Notes: generated from the sequence alone by a model not told the origin. A stretch of 64,000 nucleotides of DNA from Phycisphaerae bacterium (GCA_022180725.1 BQMO01000014.1:268363-332362); one strand, 5' to 3'. Shown: positions 45,661 through 54,531, counted from the first letter of the stretch. A program made the numbers and translations.

Positions 45661-46443
45661 ATGGCAGCCCGCCGTGCGAACGCGAATGGTCGAATGCCCA
45701 CGCCGGATCCCCATCCCGAGTTGGTCGTCGAGCACCTGGGGCGCATGCCCTACGCCGAGGCCTATGTCGCGCAGTCCGACCGCGTCACTCGTGTCCTCGC
45801 CGCTCGAGAGGCCGCCGCCCCGCGGCCTTTCGCGGGCTTCCTCCTCCTCGTCGAGCACGACCCGGTCGTCACCGTCTCCAACCGTCCCTCGGCCATGGCG
45901 AATCTCGTTGCGACGCCCGAGATGCTCGCCCGCCAAGGCGTCGCCCTCGAGCGAACCGACCGCGGCGGGGACATCACCTACCACGGCCCGGGCCAAATCG
46001 TCGTCTACCCCATCCTCGACCTCAACCTCCTGAACCTCGGCCTGCACGACTACATGAGACTCCTCGAACAAGCCGTCATCGACACCTGCGCCGATTGGAA
46101 CATCCCCACGCAACGCGAACCCGGGGCGACCGGCGTCTGGGTGCCCGCAGGCCCGATTCACCCGACCGCCTCCGCCAAGATCGCCGCCATGGGCGTCCGC
46201 GTCCGTCGGTGGGTCTCCATGCACGGCCTGGCGCTCAACGTCGAGACGAACCTCGACCACTTCCGCCTCATCGTGCCATGCGGGCTGGTCGGGCGCGACG
46301 TGACATCAATGCGGCGTGAACTCGGCGATGCCACCCCGAGCCTCGACCGCGTGGAGCGCGCCCTGGTCGATCACCTGCGAAAGGCCATCGCCTTGGCCCA
46401 TAAGTCTGCTATCGAAAAACGCCGGAACGCCGCTTCGTCGTGA
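45661..46443 (+). CDS. lipB: Octanoyltransferase LipB
   Basis: 260 aa from ATG 45661; the frame opens at 45613 inside lpxA, and ATG 45694 is also possible. It transfers octanoate from ACP to lipoyl domains. RGGDITYHGPGQIVVYPILD (His-Gly-Pro-Gly-Gln), KIAAMGVRVRRWVSMHGLAL with the catalytic Lys, and IVPCGLVG with the catalytic Cys are intact. Confidence 0.94.
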   Translation: MAARRANANGRMPTPDPHPELVVEHLGRMPYAEAYVAQSDRVTRVLAAREAAAPRPFAGFLLLVEHDPVVTVSNRPSAMANLVATPEMLARQGVALERTDRGGDITYHGPGQIVVYPILDLNLLNLGLHDYMRLLEQAVIDTCADWNIPTQREPGATGVWVPAGPIHPTASAKIAAMGVRVRRWVSMHGLALNVETNLDHFRLIVPCGLVGRDVTSMRRELGDATPSLDRVERALVDHLRKAIALAHKSAIEKRRNAASS

Positions 46444-46445
46444 AC

Positions 46446-47120
46446 CTATTTCGGGGCGGGCGTGGTCGAGTCGCCCACCGGCGTGGCTTTCGGCGGGTCC
46501 GTCAGACCGAACTGCTTCATCAGGCGATCGCTCAGGTCGTCGCCCGCCGCCACGCGAATCACCGGCCGCGCCAGCATCTCCTGGATCGCCCCGCTCACGT
46601 TGTCCGAGCGAATCTGGATCGGCCCCGTGCGGCTCGCGATGACCAGGCTGTACCCGAGCTCCGAGGCCAGTTTGTCCGCCGCCTCGCTCACCAGCCGATA
46701 CGCCTCCGTTGCCTGCGCGGTCTTGAACGCCTCGAGCTGAGCCTGCGCCCGCTGCGCCTCCTGCCGGAAGGTCTGTTCCTTCGTCCCGATCGACTGCCCC
46801 AGCGGCTGCTTTTCCGGGTTGGTGTCGTCCATCCCGCGGTACTGCGCCACCAGCGTCTCCAGTTCCGTCTGCATCGGTTGAAGACCGCGGTTCAACACCT
46901 CCACCTGCGTCCGTTGCCCCGACGTGTACTTCTCCGTCGACAACAGCCGGTCGGTGATGCCGAGTACGTCGGCGACCGCGACACGTTGCGCCGCGATGCC
47001 GCTCGCGGCTTGGGCCTGCGCGGGGTCCGGGCGAAAGGCGATCACGCCCAGCCCGAGGGCCGCCGCCACGCCGAATGCGATCACAAGTCGTTCCGAGTTC
47101 CGACGGACAAAGGTGGTCAT
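46446..47120 (-). CDS. OmpH/Skp-like periplasmic chaperone
   Basis: 224 aa from the ATG at 47120. An N-terminal signal sequence (LVIAFGVAAALGLGVIAF) is followed by IAAQRVAVADV, the short strand that starts OmpH proteins, and a long Gln/Glu-rich coiled coil (residues 70-160). SELGYSLVIASRTGPIQI then matches the C-terminal strands. Skp-type proteins escort outer-membrane proteins across the periplasm. It is convergent with lipB, two bases apart. Confidence 0.85.
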   Translation of the reverse strand: MTTFVRRNSERLVIAFGVAAALGLGVIAFRPDPAQAQAASGIAAQRVAVADVLGITDRLLSTEKYTSGQRTQVEVLNRGLQPMQTELETLVAQYRGMDDTNPEKQPLGQSIGTKEQTFRQEAQRAQAQLEAFKTAQATEAYRLVSEAADKLASELGYSLVIASRTGPIQIRSDNVSGAIQEMLARPVIRVAAGDDLSDRLMKQFGLTDPPKATPVGDSTTPAPK

Positions 47121-47311
47121 TGCTGTGTTCCCGAGGGGGGGGGATGGCCATGGGCGGGAGTGTACGCGCGAATAGAACGCCGAATGGCACCCGACCATCC
47201 CCGTGTCCTGAAAGTATTTCCGCCACTTTGCTGGCCGTCGAGTCGGGTTGGTGTATGTTCTCGTTGGCCGATGCTGGGTTGGGAGAGGCAGCGACACTTG
47301 GGATGCCCGCC

Positions 47312-48154
47312 ATGCCGCTTCGATTTCATCGTTTCGCCCCTGTCGCGCTCGCAGCACTCGCCGTGCCGGCATTCGCCGCCCACACCAACAACATTCTCAT
47401 CACCGGCTATTGGCCACCGACCAACGAGATGATCCGACCCTTTAGCCAGAACCCGACGCAGAACCCGGGCGGGTGGCGGGGCGAGAACTGGGAAAACCGC
47501 GGGTACGACATCTTCTCCTTCTTCCCTGAGTTCCCCGGCATCACCAGCCCCCCGTACGGCCGCGGCCAGGGTGACTTTGAAGTGGATTACCAGGACGCCT
47601 CGGCGGACTTCTGGCGGGTGGTCGAGGAACTCCGCCCCATCGCGATCATCACCTTCAGCCGCGGGAGCGCGGGCAGCAACTGGGAACTCGAGAGCCGGGC
47701 ACGCAAACTCCCGCTCAACGCCTGGACACCCGACTACCTCGCGCCGACGCGCCCGACGCCCGATCTGCCCATCGCGAACGAGCCGGACAACTTCATCCGC
47801 TACTCCTCGCTCCCGATGACGCTGATCCGCGACGCCGTCAACGCGTCCGGGCTTGGCATCCCCGCGTTCATCGACACCAGCAACAACTTCGGCGGCACCT
47901 TCGTCTCCGAGTTCACCAGTTACCACAGCGCGTGGTACGCCAACCTGAACGCCGACCCCAGCGGCCCGGCCTGGTGCATCGCCGGCGGGCATATCCACGT
48001 TGGCGGCGATACGCCCGTCGCCGGCGCGACGCTCGCCACGCAAGTCACCCTGCGCACGCTCACGGACTACCTCGACACCGTCGTGCCCGCGCCGGGTACG
48101 GTCGTACCGATCGCGGTGGGTCTCTTCGCGGCCTCACGCCGTCGCCGGACGTAG
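47312..48154 (+). CDS. Secreted pyroglutamyl-peptidase (C15)-like protein with CTERM-like tail
   Basis: 280 aa from ATG 47312 (ATG 47303 adds three residues). Signal peptide: FHRFAPVALAALAVPAFAA. The body follows the peptidase C15 order: NILITGYWPP (cf. LVTGFEPF), EELRPIAIITFSRGSAGSNW with the Glu region, DLPIANEPDNF, LGIPAFIDTSNNFGGTFVSE and AGGHIHVG. In C15 enzymes the nucleophile Cys sits in TAGTYxCN; here it is Ser199. His229 is kept. The C-terminus is VVPAPGTVVPIAVGLFAA then RRRRT, a CTERM-like anchor. Probably an inactive or altered secreted relative. Confidence 0.72.
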   Translation: MPLRFHRFAPVALAALAVPAFAAHTNNILITGYWPPTNEMIRPFSQNPTQNPGGWRGENWENRGYDIFSFFPEFPGITSPPYGRGQGDFEVDYQDASADFWRVVEELRPIAIITFSRGSAGSNWELESRARKLPLNAWTPDYLAPTRPTPDLPIANEPDNFIRYSSLPMTLIRDAVNASGLGIPAFIDTSNNFGGTFVSEFTSYHSAWYANLNADPSGPAWCIAGGHIHVGGDTPVAGATLATQVTLRTLTDYLDTVVPAPGTVVPIAVGLFAASRRRRT

Positions 48155-48241
48155 ATATTCGTCGTCGCGCCCACGAAACACTCGTGATAGCATGGCCGCC
48201 ACGACTTCCCTTGCTCAGGGGACGATCGCGGAGGACGTGTC

Positions 48242-50806
48242 ATGGCACGAAACACGCTCATCGTGGTGATCACAGCCGCAATGGCGCTTGGCGCGCTCGC
48301 GCAGACCCGTGAACCACAGCCGGTCAAGGTGTTTATCCTCGCCGGTCAGTCCAACATGGCCGGGCATGCTGTCGTCGACCTCACGGGCAAGGACTACAAC
48401 GACGGCAAGGGCACCCTCGTCGCGATTCTGAATGACCCCGACAAGGCGACCACGTACCGCCACCTTCGCGACGAGGCCGGGCACTGGCGCACGCGCGATG
48501 ATGTCCTCGTGCGATTCCGCCCTGAGCACGGCCCGCTGCGCGTCGGCCCCCTCTCCGTCGGTTTCACGACCCACGAGGGCCGCCATCACTTCGGTCCGGA
48601 GCTGCAGTTCGGCCACGCCGTCGGCGACGCCATCGACCATCCAGTGCTCCTCATCAAGACCGCCTGGGGCGGCAAGAGCCTTTACGAGGATTTCCGCCCG
48701 CCCTCATCCGGCGGCACGCCCGGGCCGTACTACACGAAGATGATCGCCGAAGTCCGCGAAGCGATCGCCGAGTTCCGCCATGACTTCCCCGATTCCAACG
48801 CACGCGGTGTTGAACTCGCCGGCTTCGTCTGGTACCACGGCTGGAACGACGGCTGCGACCCTCAGCGCGCTGTTCCCGAATACGAAGCCAACCTCGTCAA
48901 CCTCATCCGCGACGTCCGCACAGACCTCGGCGTGCCCAACCTCCCCGTGGTCATCGGCGAACTGACCGGCCCGTGGGTCCAGGCCCCCGGCTCGTGGGAC
49001 ACTCTTCGAAAGGCCCAGGCCGCCGCCGCCTCGCGCCCGGAGTTTCGCGGCTCGGTCGTCTTTGTCCCAACGAACGACTTCGTGCGCCCTCGTGATGATT
49101 CCCCCAACCCGACGCACGAACACCACGAGTTCGGCAATGCCGAAACGTGCCTGCTTGTCGGCGAGGCCCTCGGGCGAGCCATGCTCGGATTGATGACCCC
49201 GGCGACGGAGACGAACGCCCCGCCACCAACCATCACGCGCGGCGAGATGTCCGGGTACATGCTCGTTCCCGTCGAACGTGCCCCGAAGGAGTTCAACGCG
49301 GGATTCTCCCTCTACGCCGCGGCGTGGCCGCTCCTTGATCACTACCCCGGTGCTCGCTTCCAGACCGGCCTCTTCGGCACCTGGATGTTCGCGCAGTACG
49401 ACAACGACAAGCCAAAGGACCTCTACTCCGACATCGAGGGCGGCCTGGGTTGGTGGCGCGACACGCGATTCGCGACCTCGACCCCGAAGTTCATCATGGG
49501 CGGCGTCGCCCTCAACTTCTCCATGTGGGCCAACGGACCCGGCGCGGGCAAGGGCCGCGATTGGTCCCGTCCGTTGGGCAAGTACGGCGTCGCGCAACTC
49601 TCACCGTGGGTGCTCTGGCCGCCCGACGGGCTGAACCTCGCCCAAGGCACCTGCGGCGAACTCCTCGGTTACGGGTACCTCCCGCTCCCTCTTATCAATC
49701 CCAAGCCCACGACCGCGGGGAAGGACGTGCCCACCGGGGGTCAGTGTTGGACGCTCTTCCTGAACTCCGCCAACTTCAAGGGACCGGTCGCCTTCTTCAC
49801 GCCTTACTTCTGGTCCGAAGCCGCCGCGGAGCGCCCCGAACTCGCCGGCCTGCTTCTCGACACGCGACCCTCCGAACCCAACAAAGCCTTCCAAATGGAA
49901 ACCCAATGGGTGCCCGCGATCATCAGCACGCATCATGCCGGCGATAATGACAATCGCACCTTCGCCCGCACCGCCCCCATGGCCTTCCCCATCGACGACG
50001 CCGGACGCACCGTCGTGCTCCACAAACTAACCGTCTACGCGCCCAACGCGCTCACCGAACCTGTCCGCCAATGGTTCGCTGGCGGCGCAACCGCCACCGG
50101 CGCCATCGACCCCGCCGCTTCATTTATCCAGTCCTTCGGCCGCGGTGGCGGCTCCACCTGGCGTATCTTTCCCGACGCAACGCCCGACCCCGACCGTCGC
50201 GAGATCGATTGGCGTGCCTTCGGGACGCCCATCGCCCACAACCCCGAGACATTCGGTTATCAATGGGACGCGTCGCTCGTACGCCCCGTGGCCGACGGCG
50301 CCGGACGGCGTGTGCGCCTTCCGGAATACTTCAGGCTGGCGGCGACGGCGGGCAAGCCGGCACGATGGGTCGCGATGCCGGCGGACGAGGTGCCGGCAAG
50401 CAGCGGGCTGCGCGAGGCGCGGTTCGAGCCGCCACAAGCGCCCGACCCGGGTGCCTACGTCACGCCCGACGCGCCGCAAAGCCCCTTCCGCACGCCGGGT
50501 TACGTCGCCGGTCCCTTCGAAGCCACGCTCGGCGACGGGAGCGTGGTGACGTACGCGTGGTACCGCTTCGCCGACCAACCCGCGATGCTCAACGCCGACC
50601 TGACCCCCGCGCAGCGCGAGGAAGCGCAACGCCGCGCCGAACTCCTCCACCGAACGTGGACCAAGGACCGTACCTACCTCGCGCCACCCTCGACCGGCTC
50701 GCTCGCCTCGCTCGACCCGGCCCTGATCGTGACGCCTCCGCCCGGCCTGGATGCCGGCTACGTCCCCATTGTCCTCGGTCAGGAACGTCGCTCACCGGCA
50801 CCGTGA
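48242..50806 (+). CDS. Secreted SASA-type carbohydrate esterase, two-domain
   Basis: 854 aa with a signal peptide (MARNTLIVVITAAMALGALA). Residues about 27-310 match the SASA/sialate-O-acetylesterase (CE6-like) SGNH fold: VFILAGQSNMAGH with the catalytic Ser, IKTAWGGKSL, GFVWYHGWND, and a C-terminal Asp/His region near FVPTNDF and EHHEFGNAET. Residues 330-850 form a second region (ALNFSMWANGPGAGKGRDWS, TPYFWSEAAAERPELAG) that I do not recognise. It likely deacetylates a plant or algal polysaccharide outside the cell. The substrate is inferred. Confidence 0.85.
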   Translation: MARNTLIVVITAAMALGALAQTREPQPVKVFILAGQSNMAGHAVVDLTGKDYNDGKGTLVAILNDPDKATTYRHLRDEAGHWRTRDDVLVRFRPEHGPLRVGPLSVGFTTHEGRHHFGPELQFGHAVGDAIDHPVLLIKTAWGGKSLYEDFRPPSSGGTPGPYYTKMIAEVREAIAEFRHDFPDSNARGVELAGFVWYHGWNDGCDPQRAVPEYEANLVNLIRDVRTDLGVPNLPVVIGELTGPWVQAPGSWDTLRKAQAAAASRPEFRGSVVFVPTNDFVRPRDDSPNPTHEHHEFGNAETCLLVGEALGRAMLGLMTPATETNAPPPTITRGEMSGYMLVPVERAPKEFNAGFSLYAAAWPLLDHYPGARFQTGLFGTWMFAQYDNDKPKDLYSDIEGGLGWWRDTRFATSTPKFIMGGVALNFSMWANGPGAGKGRDWSRPLGKYGVAQLSPWVLWPPDGLNLAQGTCGELLGYGYLPLPLINPKPTTAGKDVPTGGQCWTLFLNSANFKGPVAFFTPYFWSEAAAERPELAGLLLDTRPSEPNKAFQMETQWVPAIISTHHAGDNDNRTFARTAPMAFPIDDAGRTVVLHKLTVYAPNALTEPVRQWFAGGATATGAIDPAASFIQSFGRGGGSTWRIFPDATPDPDRREIDWRAFGTPIAHNPETFGYQWDASLVRPVADGAGRRVRLPEYFRLAATAGKPARWVAMPADEVPASSGLREARFEPPQAPDPGAYVTPDAPQSPFRTPGYVAGPFEATLGDGSVVTYAWYRFADQPAMLNADLTPAQREEAQRRAELLHRTWTKDRTYLAPPSTGSLASLDPALIVTPPPGLDAGYVPIVLGQERRSPAP

Positions 50807-50886
50807 TTCGGCACCGAGATCGCCGCCGCGCCGTCGATCTCGGTGGCACGGGTGTTCGCCTCGGTACCACCTGTCCCGGAAACGCA

Positions 50887-50953
50887 AACGCCCCGGCCTT
50901 ACGGTCGGGGCGTTCACTTCGAACGGGTGGGTCGCCCAGTTTCTGGACGACCC
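50887..50953. terminator. Two adjacent strong hairpins after the esterase gene
   Basis: AACGCCCCGGCC (50887-50898) pairs with GGTCGGGGCGTT (50903-50914), a 12-bp stem with one G-T pair and a TTAC loop. A second hairpin at 50929-50953 pairs GGGTCG/CGACCC and CCAG/CTGG with one mismatch and a TTT loop. There is no clean T-run on either strand. They lie 81 bases past the stop at 50806 and directly before repeat copy 1. Confidence 0.6.
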
Positions 50954-50957
50954 GGGC

Positions 50958-51034
50958 AATAGTGGGCGCGGGGTGGTGTGACGACCGGGGGCTCGGGGAC
51001 CCAGAGACACGGCGCGTGGATGCGGCTCTCCGGC
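50958..51034. repeat. Unidentified intergenic repeat, copy 1
   Basis: About 73% identical without gaps over 77 bases to 52029-52105. The first 25 bases (AATAGTGGGCG...TGAC) differ at two positions, then 17 variable bases, then an invariant CCCAGAGAC, then GCGC...GGATGC. It begins four bases after a hairpin. It may be a structured RNA read on the minus strand, a REP-like element or an att-like site. Confidence 0.6.
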
Positions 51035-51059
51035 AAAGCTGTCTCTACGATGCTCCAAG

Positions 51060-51956
51060 ATGCCGTTGTCTACCGCACAACCCGACACCACCCTGCCGCG
51101 TTTGTGGTGCGTTGCAGCCTCCGACGCCCACATCGTCGCGGTGTTGGCCCGCTGCTACGGCGAGCCCCGATGGACGTGCGTGCTCAGATGGAAATGGAAG
51201 GCACAGACGGTCGAAGAGGGCGCATGGACCACCATGCACGTCCGAGCCCATCGGTGCACGCTTTCTCCCGACGGCGAGTTCTTCCTGTATCACGCCGAAG
51301 GTCCGACGGACGGCCCGTTCTCCGGCTACTTCGGCGGCGCGTTCGCTGTGTCGCGATTGCCTTGGCTCTCGGCCCTCACGAATCCGGAAACCTGGGGACC
51401 GGGTGGCGGTGGCGAAAGTCGTGACGCGTTGTCCGATACTGACCAACAAGCGCTGTGGGCCAAGTTTGAAGAGTGGCCGGCGTATGTGCGAGACGAGCAC
51501 TGGCCCCGTCACCTCGGTCCCAGCTGGAGGTCGCTTGCGCTTGAGCAAGCCGCGCGATTCGGTGTCCAGATCGGAAGTCGTGGGCATCTTGCCGCCATCT
51601 CCGAACTCGACGGCACGGATCTCTCGCTCGTGGCCGTTGTCGACGCGGGCAGGAGCAAGCACCATGACCCATTGTGGAGCGTGTGGCACGACGACATTCG
51701 GTACTTCCTGATCTCCCGCCCTGCCGCTTCGCGGCCTCCTCAGGCCATACAGGGAGCGCGGTGGCTCCACGCCGCCGAGGGCGGACATCTCCTACTTGCC
51801 GACGATCTGGCGGTGCTGAAAGTGTTGCGGTTCAAGCACAACAGTGATCTGGACCAGTTGCCCAAACCCGTCTTCGAGTATTCGCTGCGGACGCTCACGC
51901 CTACGCCAGGTCCTGCGCCGGCCTGGGCCAAGGCCCCGCTGTCGCCCGCGAGGTAA
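51060..51956 (+). CDS. Hypothetical protein between two repeat copies
   Basis: 298 aa, rich in Trp (LRWKWKAQTVEEGAW, PLWSVWHDDIRYFL, FEEWPAYVRDEHWP). No signal peptide or membrane segment. The first half looks like a beta-rich domain that meets a DGEFFLYHAEG strand. I do not recognise a family. It is flanked by the 77-base repeats at 50958 and 52029 and has somewhat lower GC than its neighbours, so it may be a transferred cassette. Confidence 0.65.
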   Translation: MPLSTAQPDTTLPRLWCVAASDAHIVAVLARCYGEPRWTCVLRWKWKAQTVEEGAWTTMHVRAHRCTLSPDGEFFLYHAEGPTDGPFSGYFGGAFAVSRLPWLSALTNPETWGPGGGGESRDALSDTDQQALWAKFEEWPAYVRDEHWPRHLGPSWRSLALEQAARFGVQIGSRGHLAAISELDGTDLSLVAVVDAGRSKHHDPLWSVWHDDIRYFLISRPAASRPPQAIQGARWLHAAEGGHLLLADDLAVLKVLRFKHNSDLDQLPKPVFEYSLRTLTPTPGPAPAWAKAPLSPAR

Positions 51957-51996
51957 CTGGCTACCGCCACCGGATGTCCGACAGTCCAAAAACGAC

Positions 51997-52023
51997 AACC
52001 CCCGGGTTTGTAACCCGGGGGTT
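51997..52023 (-). terminator. Perfect 12-bp hairpin with T-run on minus strand
   Basis: AACCCCCGGGTT (51997-52008) pairs perfectly with AACCCGGGGGTT (52012-52023) around a TGT loop. On the minus strand it is followed by GTCGTTTTT. It could end the minus-strand metal operon (240 bases past its last stop) or a short RNA covering repeat copy 2, and could also serve the plus-strand gene ending at 51956. Confidence 0.7.
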
Positions 52024-52028
52024 ATGCG

Positions 52029-52105
52029 AATAGTGGGCGAGGGGTGGTCTGACAGCCTGCTTTTCAGAGCCCCAGAGACTCTGCGCAGGGATGCAACTGC
52101 CCGGT
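52029..52105. repeat. Unidentified intergenic repeat, copy 2
   Basis: Second copy of the 50958-51034 element, five bases after the hairpin at 51997-52023. In this copy the variable part forms a stem: CCTGC/GCAGG and CAGAG/CTCTG around the conserved CCCAGAGAC block. The spacing between conserved blocks is the same in both copies. Confidence 0.6.
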
Positions 52106-52263
52106 ACGGTTTGAACGGCATCTCGGGTTATTCAAGTGGCGAGAGACCCCGAGAGATAGTCGCAAAGTCGCATGATTTTGGCGGGCAGAAGGCCGCGCGG
52201 CTGCATAGGAGGTATCTGACGATGCATGGATACGGCGCTGCGCAGGCCGTGCCAAGGCGCTGT
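52106..52263 (+). other. Leader-like segment with strong ribosome site and no gene behind it
   Basis: TCTCGGG (52121-52127) can pair with CCCGAGA (52148-52154). AGGAGGT at 52207-52213 is followed after eight bases by ATG 52222. The frame from that ATG has 14 codons before it runs antisense into the end of the P-type ATPase gene. This looks like the 5' end of a gene cut off where the metal operon begins. With the repeats and hairpins, it fills the 307-base gap between 51956 and 52264. Confidence 0.35.
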
Positions 52264-54525
52264 TTACGTCTGCCGCGTATCTCGGCGGGGTCGCGTACTC
52301 CGGGCGAGCAGCGCGGCTGGACCCTTGCCGGACTTGTAACGGAGCAACCGAAGCCCGTTCCCCACAACCAGGAGGCTTGCGCCCATATCCGCGACCACGG
52401 CCATCCACAGGGTCGCGAGCCCCACGAGGGCCAGGATGAAGAACACCGCCTTGATCCCCAGGGCCACCGCGATGTTCTGCCGAAGCACTCGTGCTGTTCG
52501 CCGGCTGAGCTGGAAGAACGCCGGCACGCCGCTGAGGTCGTCCCGCATCAGGGCGACGTCGGCGACCTCCAGGGCCGTGTCCGTTCCCGCCGCACCCATC
52601 GCAATCCCGATCGATGCCTCCGCCAGGGCCGGGGCGTCGTTCACGCCGTCGCCCACCATGCCGACGTGCCCCCACTGGTCGTTCAGTTGCTTCACCGCCG
52701 CGACCTTGTCTTCGGGGAGCAACTCGCCCCGGGCGTCATCGATGCCCACTGTCTTGGCGATCGCTTCCGCCGTGCGTTGATTGTCCCCGCTCAGCATCAC
52801 CGTGCGCAGGCCCATGGCGTGCAACTGTCGCACGGCCTCAATGCTGGATTCTCGCGGCGCGTCGGCCACGGCGATCACCCCCAGGGCGGCACGGTCATTG
52901 GTGAGGACGACCGCCGTCTGCCCCTTGGCCTCCAGTTCTCCGAGGACTGACTCAACTGCGGGCGTACAGACGCCGCGCTCGTGCGCATACCGATGGTTCC
53001 CGAGGAAGTATGGGGTGCCATCGATCCGTCCCGTCACACCCTTGCCCGTGACCGAAGTGAACTGCTGCACGGGGAACAGCGGTCCAACCGCCTCGATCTT
53101 TTCTCTTGTCCAGGTGGCAGTGACAGCACGCGCGACGGGATGGTCGGAGCCTGCATCGACACTGGCCGCAATGCGCAAGATGGTGTCCGGGTCCAGCGAA
53201 TGGAGCGCTTTCACACCCTGGACGCGGGGCTTGCCCTCGGTGATGGTCCCGGTCTTGTCCACCGCGATCACGCTCAGTTTGCGGCCCTCTTCCAGGTAGA
53301 CCCCGCCCTTGACCAGGATGCCCCTGCGTGCCGCGGATGCGAGCCCGCTCACGACCGTCACGGGTGTCGAGATGACCAGCGCACACGGGCACGCGATGAC
53401 CAGAAGGACGAGCGCCTCATAGACCCAGCGCATCCACGGCTGCTGGAACAACAGCGGCGGAACGAGCGCGACGAGGATCGCGAGGACCACAACCGTGGGG
53501 GTATAGGCGCGGGCGAAGCGATCGACGAAGCGCTGCGTCGGCGCTCGGACCGCCTGGGCTTCCTGGACGGTGCGGATGATCCGGGCAAGTGTCGTCTGGT
53601 CCTTGCCGCCCTTGACCTTGAACTCGAGCACCCCGCTCTCGTTGATCGTTCCAGCAAACACCTGACTTCCCTCGGCCTTGTCCACCGGGACGCTCTCGCC
53701 GGTGATGGGGGCCTGATTCACCGCGGATTCGCCCGCGACCACGACGCCGTCCAGGGGCAGCCGCTCCCCCGGGCGCACGCGCACGACGGCGCCAACCGGC
53801 ACCTCGTCGGCGGGCGTTTCCTTCCACGAGCCGTCCGGCTGCTTGACGTATGCCGTCTCGGGCGCCATCTCCATCAGGGCCCGCACGGCGTGCCTGGCTC
53901 GCTCCAGGGAGTACTTCTCGATCAACTCCGCCACCGCGAAGAGGAACACGACCATCGCGGCCTCGGGGTACTCGCCGATGGCGAAAGCGCCCACGACGGC
54001 AATGGTCATGAGGAAGTTGATGTTGAGGGTGATCGTCCTCAGGGCGATCAGGCCCTTGCGGAGCGTGGGCAATCCTCCCAGCAGCACCGCGGCCGCGCTC
54101 AAGAGCAGAACCGGCCAAGTGTGTTCGGAGGCGGACGACCATGCGACCACTTCCGCGGCAAAGGCGAGCACGCCGGATGTTCCCAACAGCACCATTTCGC
54201 GCTTGGACGCCACCGGTACGACGGCCAACTGGACCCGCCGCTGCACCTCCGGCCAGACCGGTCCACTGGCGTCCGTCGGCGCCTTGGTTCCGGTCGGCCC
54301 TTCCTTCGGCACGACTGGCGTCATCCCCACCGACCGCACACGGGCAGCGATTGCTTCCGCCGTGGCCCTGTCCGGATCGTGCTCGACGATCATCCGCCGG
54401 TTCATCACGTCAAAGGCGAGATCGCTGACGCCGGGCATGGTTCCAACGGACTTCCGCAGCACCTGCTCCTCGGCAGCGCAGTCGAGCTCACGGACTTCGA
54501 TGGATGTGCGGGATGGATTGGGCAT
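52264..54525 (-). CDS. P1B-type heavy-metal ATPase (Zn/Cd/Pb type)
   Basis: 753 aa. An N-terminal heavy-metal-associated domain has the CadA-like motif ELDCAAEEQVLRK. Eight helices surround the phosphorylation and ATP domains: actuator GESAVNQAPITGESVPVDKA, membrane metal site IACPCALVISTPV (CPC), phosphorylation site VDKTGTITEGKP, HP motif SDHPVARA and hinge MVGDGVNDAPALAEASIGIA. The CPC plus DCxxEE domain indicates export of zinc, cadmium or lead from the cytosol. It is the last gene of the metal operon, six bases after the lipoprotein gene. Confidence 0.93.
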   Translation of the reverse strand: MPNPSRTSIEVRELDCAAEEQVLRKSVGTMPGVSDLAFDVMNRRMIVEHDPDRATAEAIAARVRSVGMTPVVPKEGPTGTKAPTDASGPVWPEVQRRVQLAVVPVASKREMVLLGTSGVLAFAAEVVAWSSASEHTWPVLLLSAAAVLLGGLPTLRKGLIALRTITLNINFLMTIAVVGAFAIGEYPEAAMVVFLFAVAELIEKYSLERARHAVRALMEMAPETAYVKQPDGSWKETPADEVPVGAVVRVRPGERLPLDGVVVAGESAVNQAPITGESVPVDKAEGSQVFAGTINESGVLEFKVKGGKDQTTLARIIRTVQEAQAVRAPTQRFVDRFARAYTPTVVVLAILVALVPPLLFQQPWMRWVYEALVLLVIACPCALVISTPVTVVSGLASAARRGILVKGGVYLEEGRKLSVIAVDKTGTITEGKPRVQGVKALHSLDPDTILRIAASVDAGSDHPVARAVTATWTREKIEAVGPLFPVQQFTSVTGKGVTGRIDGTPYFLGNHRYAHERGVCTPAVESVLGELEAKGQTAVVLTNDRAALGVIAVADAPRESSIEAVRQLHAMGLRTVMLSGDNQRTAEAIAKTVGIDDARGELLPEDKVAAVKQLNDQWGHVGMVGDGVNDAPALAEASIGIAMGAAGTDTALEVADVALMRDDLSGVPAFFQLSRRTARVLRQNIAVALGIKAVFFILALVGLATLWMAVVADMGASLLVVGNGLRLLRYKSGKGPAALLARSTRPRRDTRQT

Positions 54526-54531
54526 GAACTC

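Noticed and set aside
50071..51711. 546-codon plus-strand open frame
   Set aside because: Runs out of frame through the esterase 3' end, an intergenic hairpin region and the next gene; Arg/Pro-rich and interrupts real genes.
50887..52023. Integron attC sites
   Set aside because: The hairpins are nearly perfect palindromes without the R'/R'' core sites (GTTRRRY) or extrahelical bases, and no integrase is present.
52029..52105. A tRNA-like fold in repeat copy 2 read on the minus strand
   Set aside because: A single stem can be drawn, but there is no acceptor or T-arm and the other copy does not support the same pairing.
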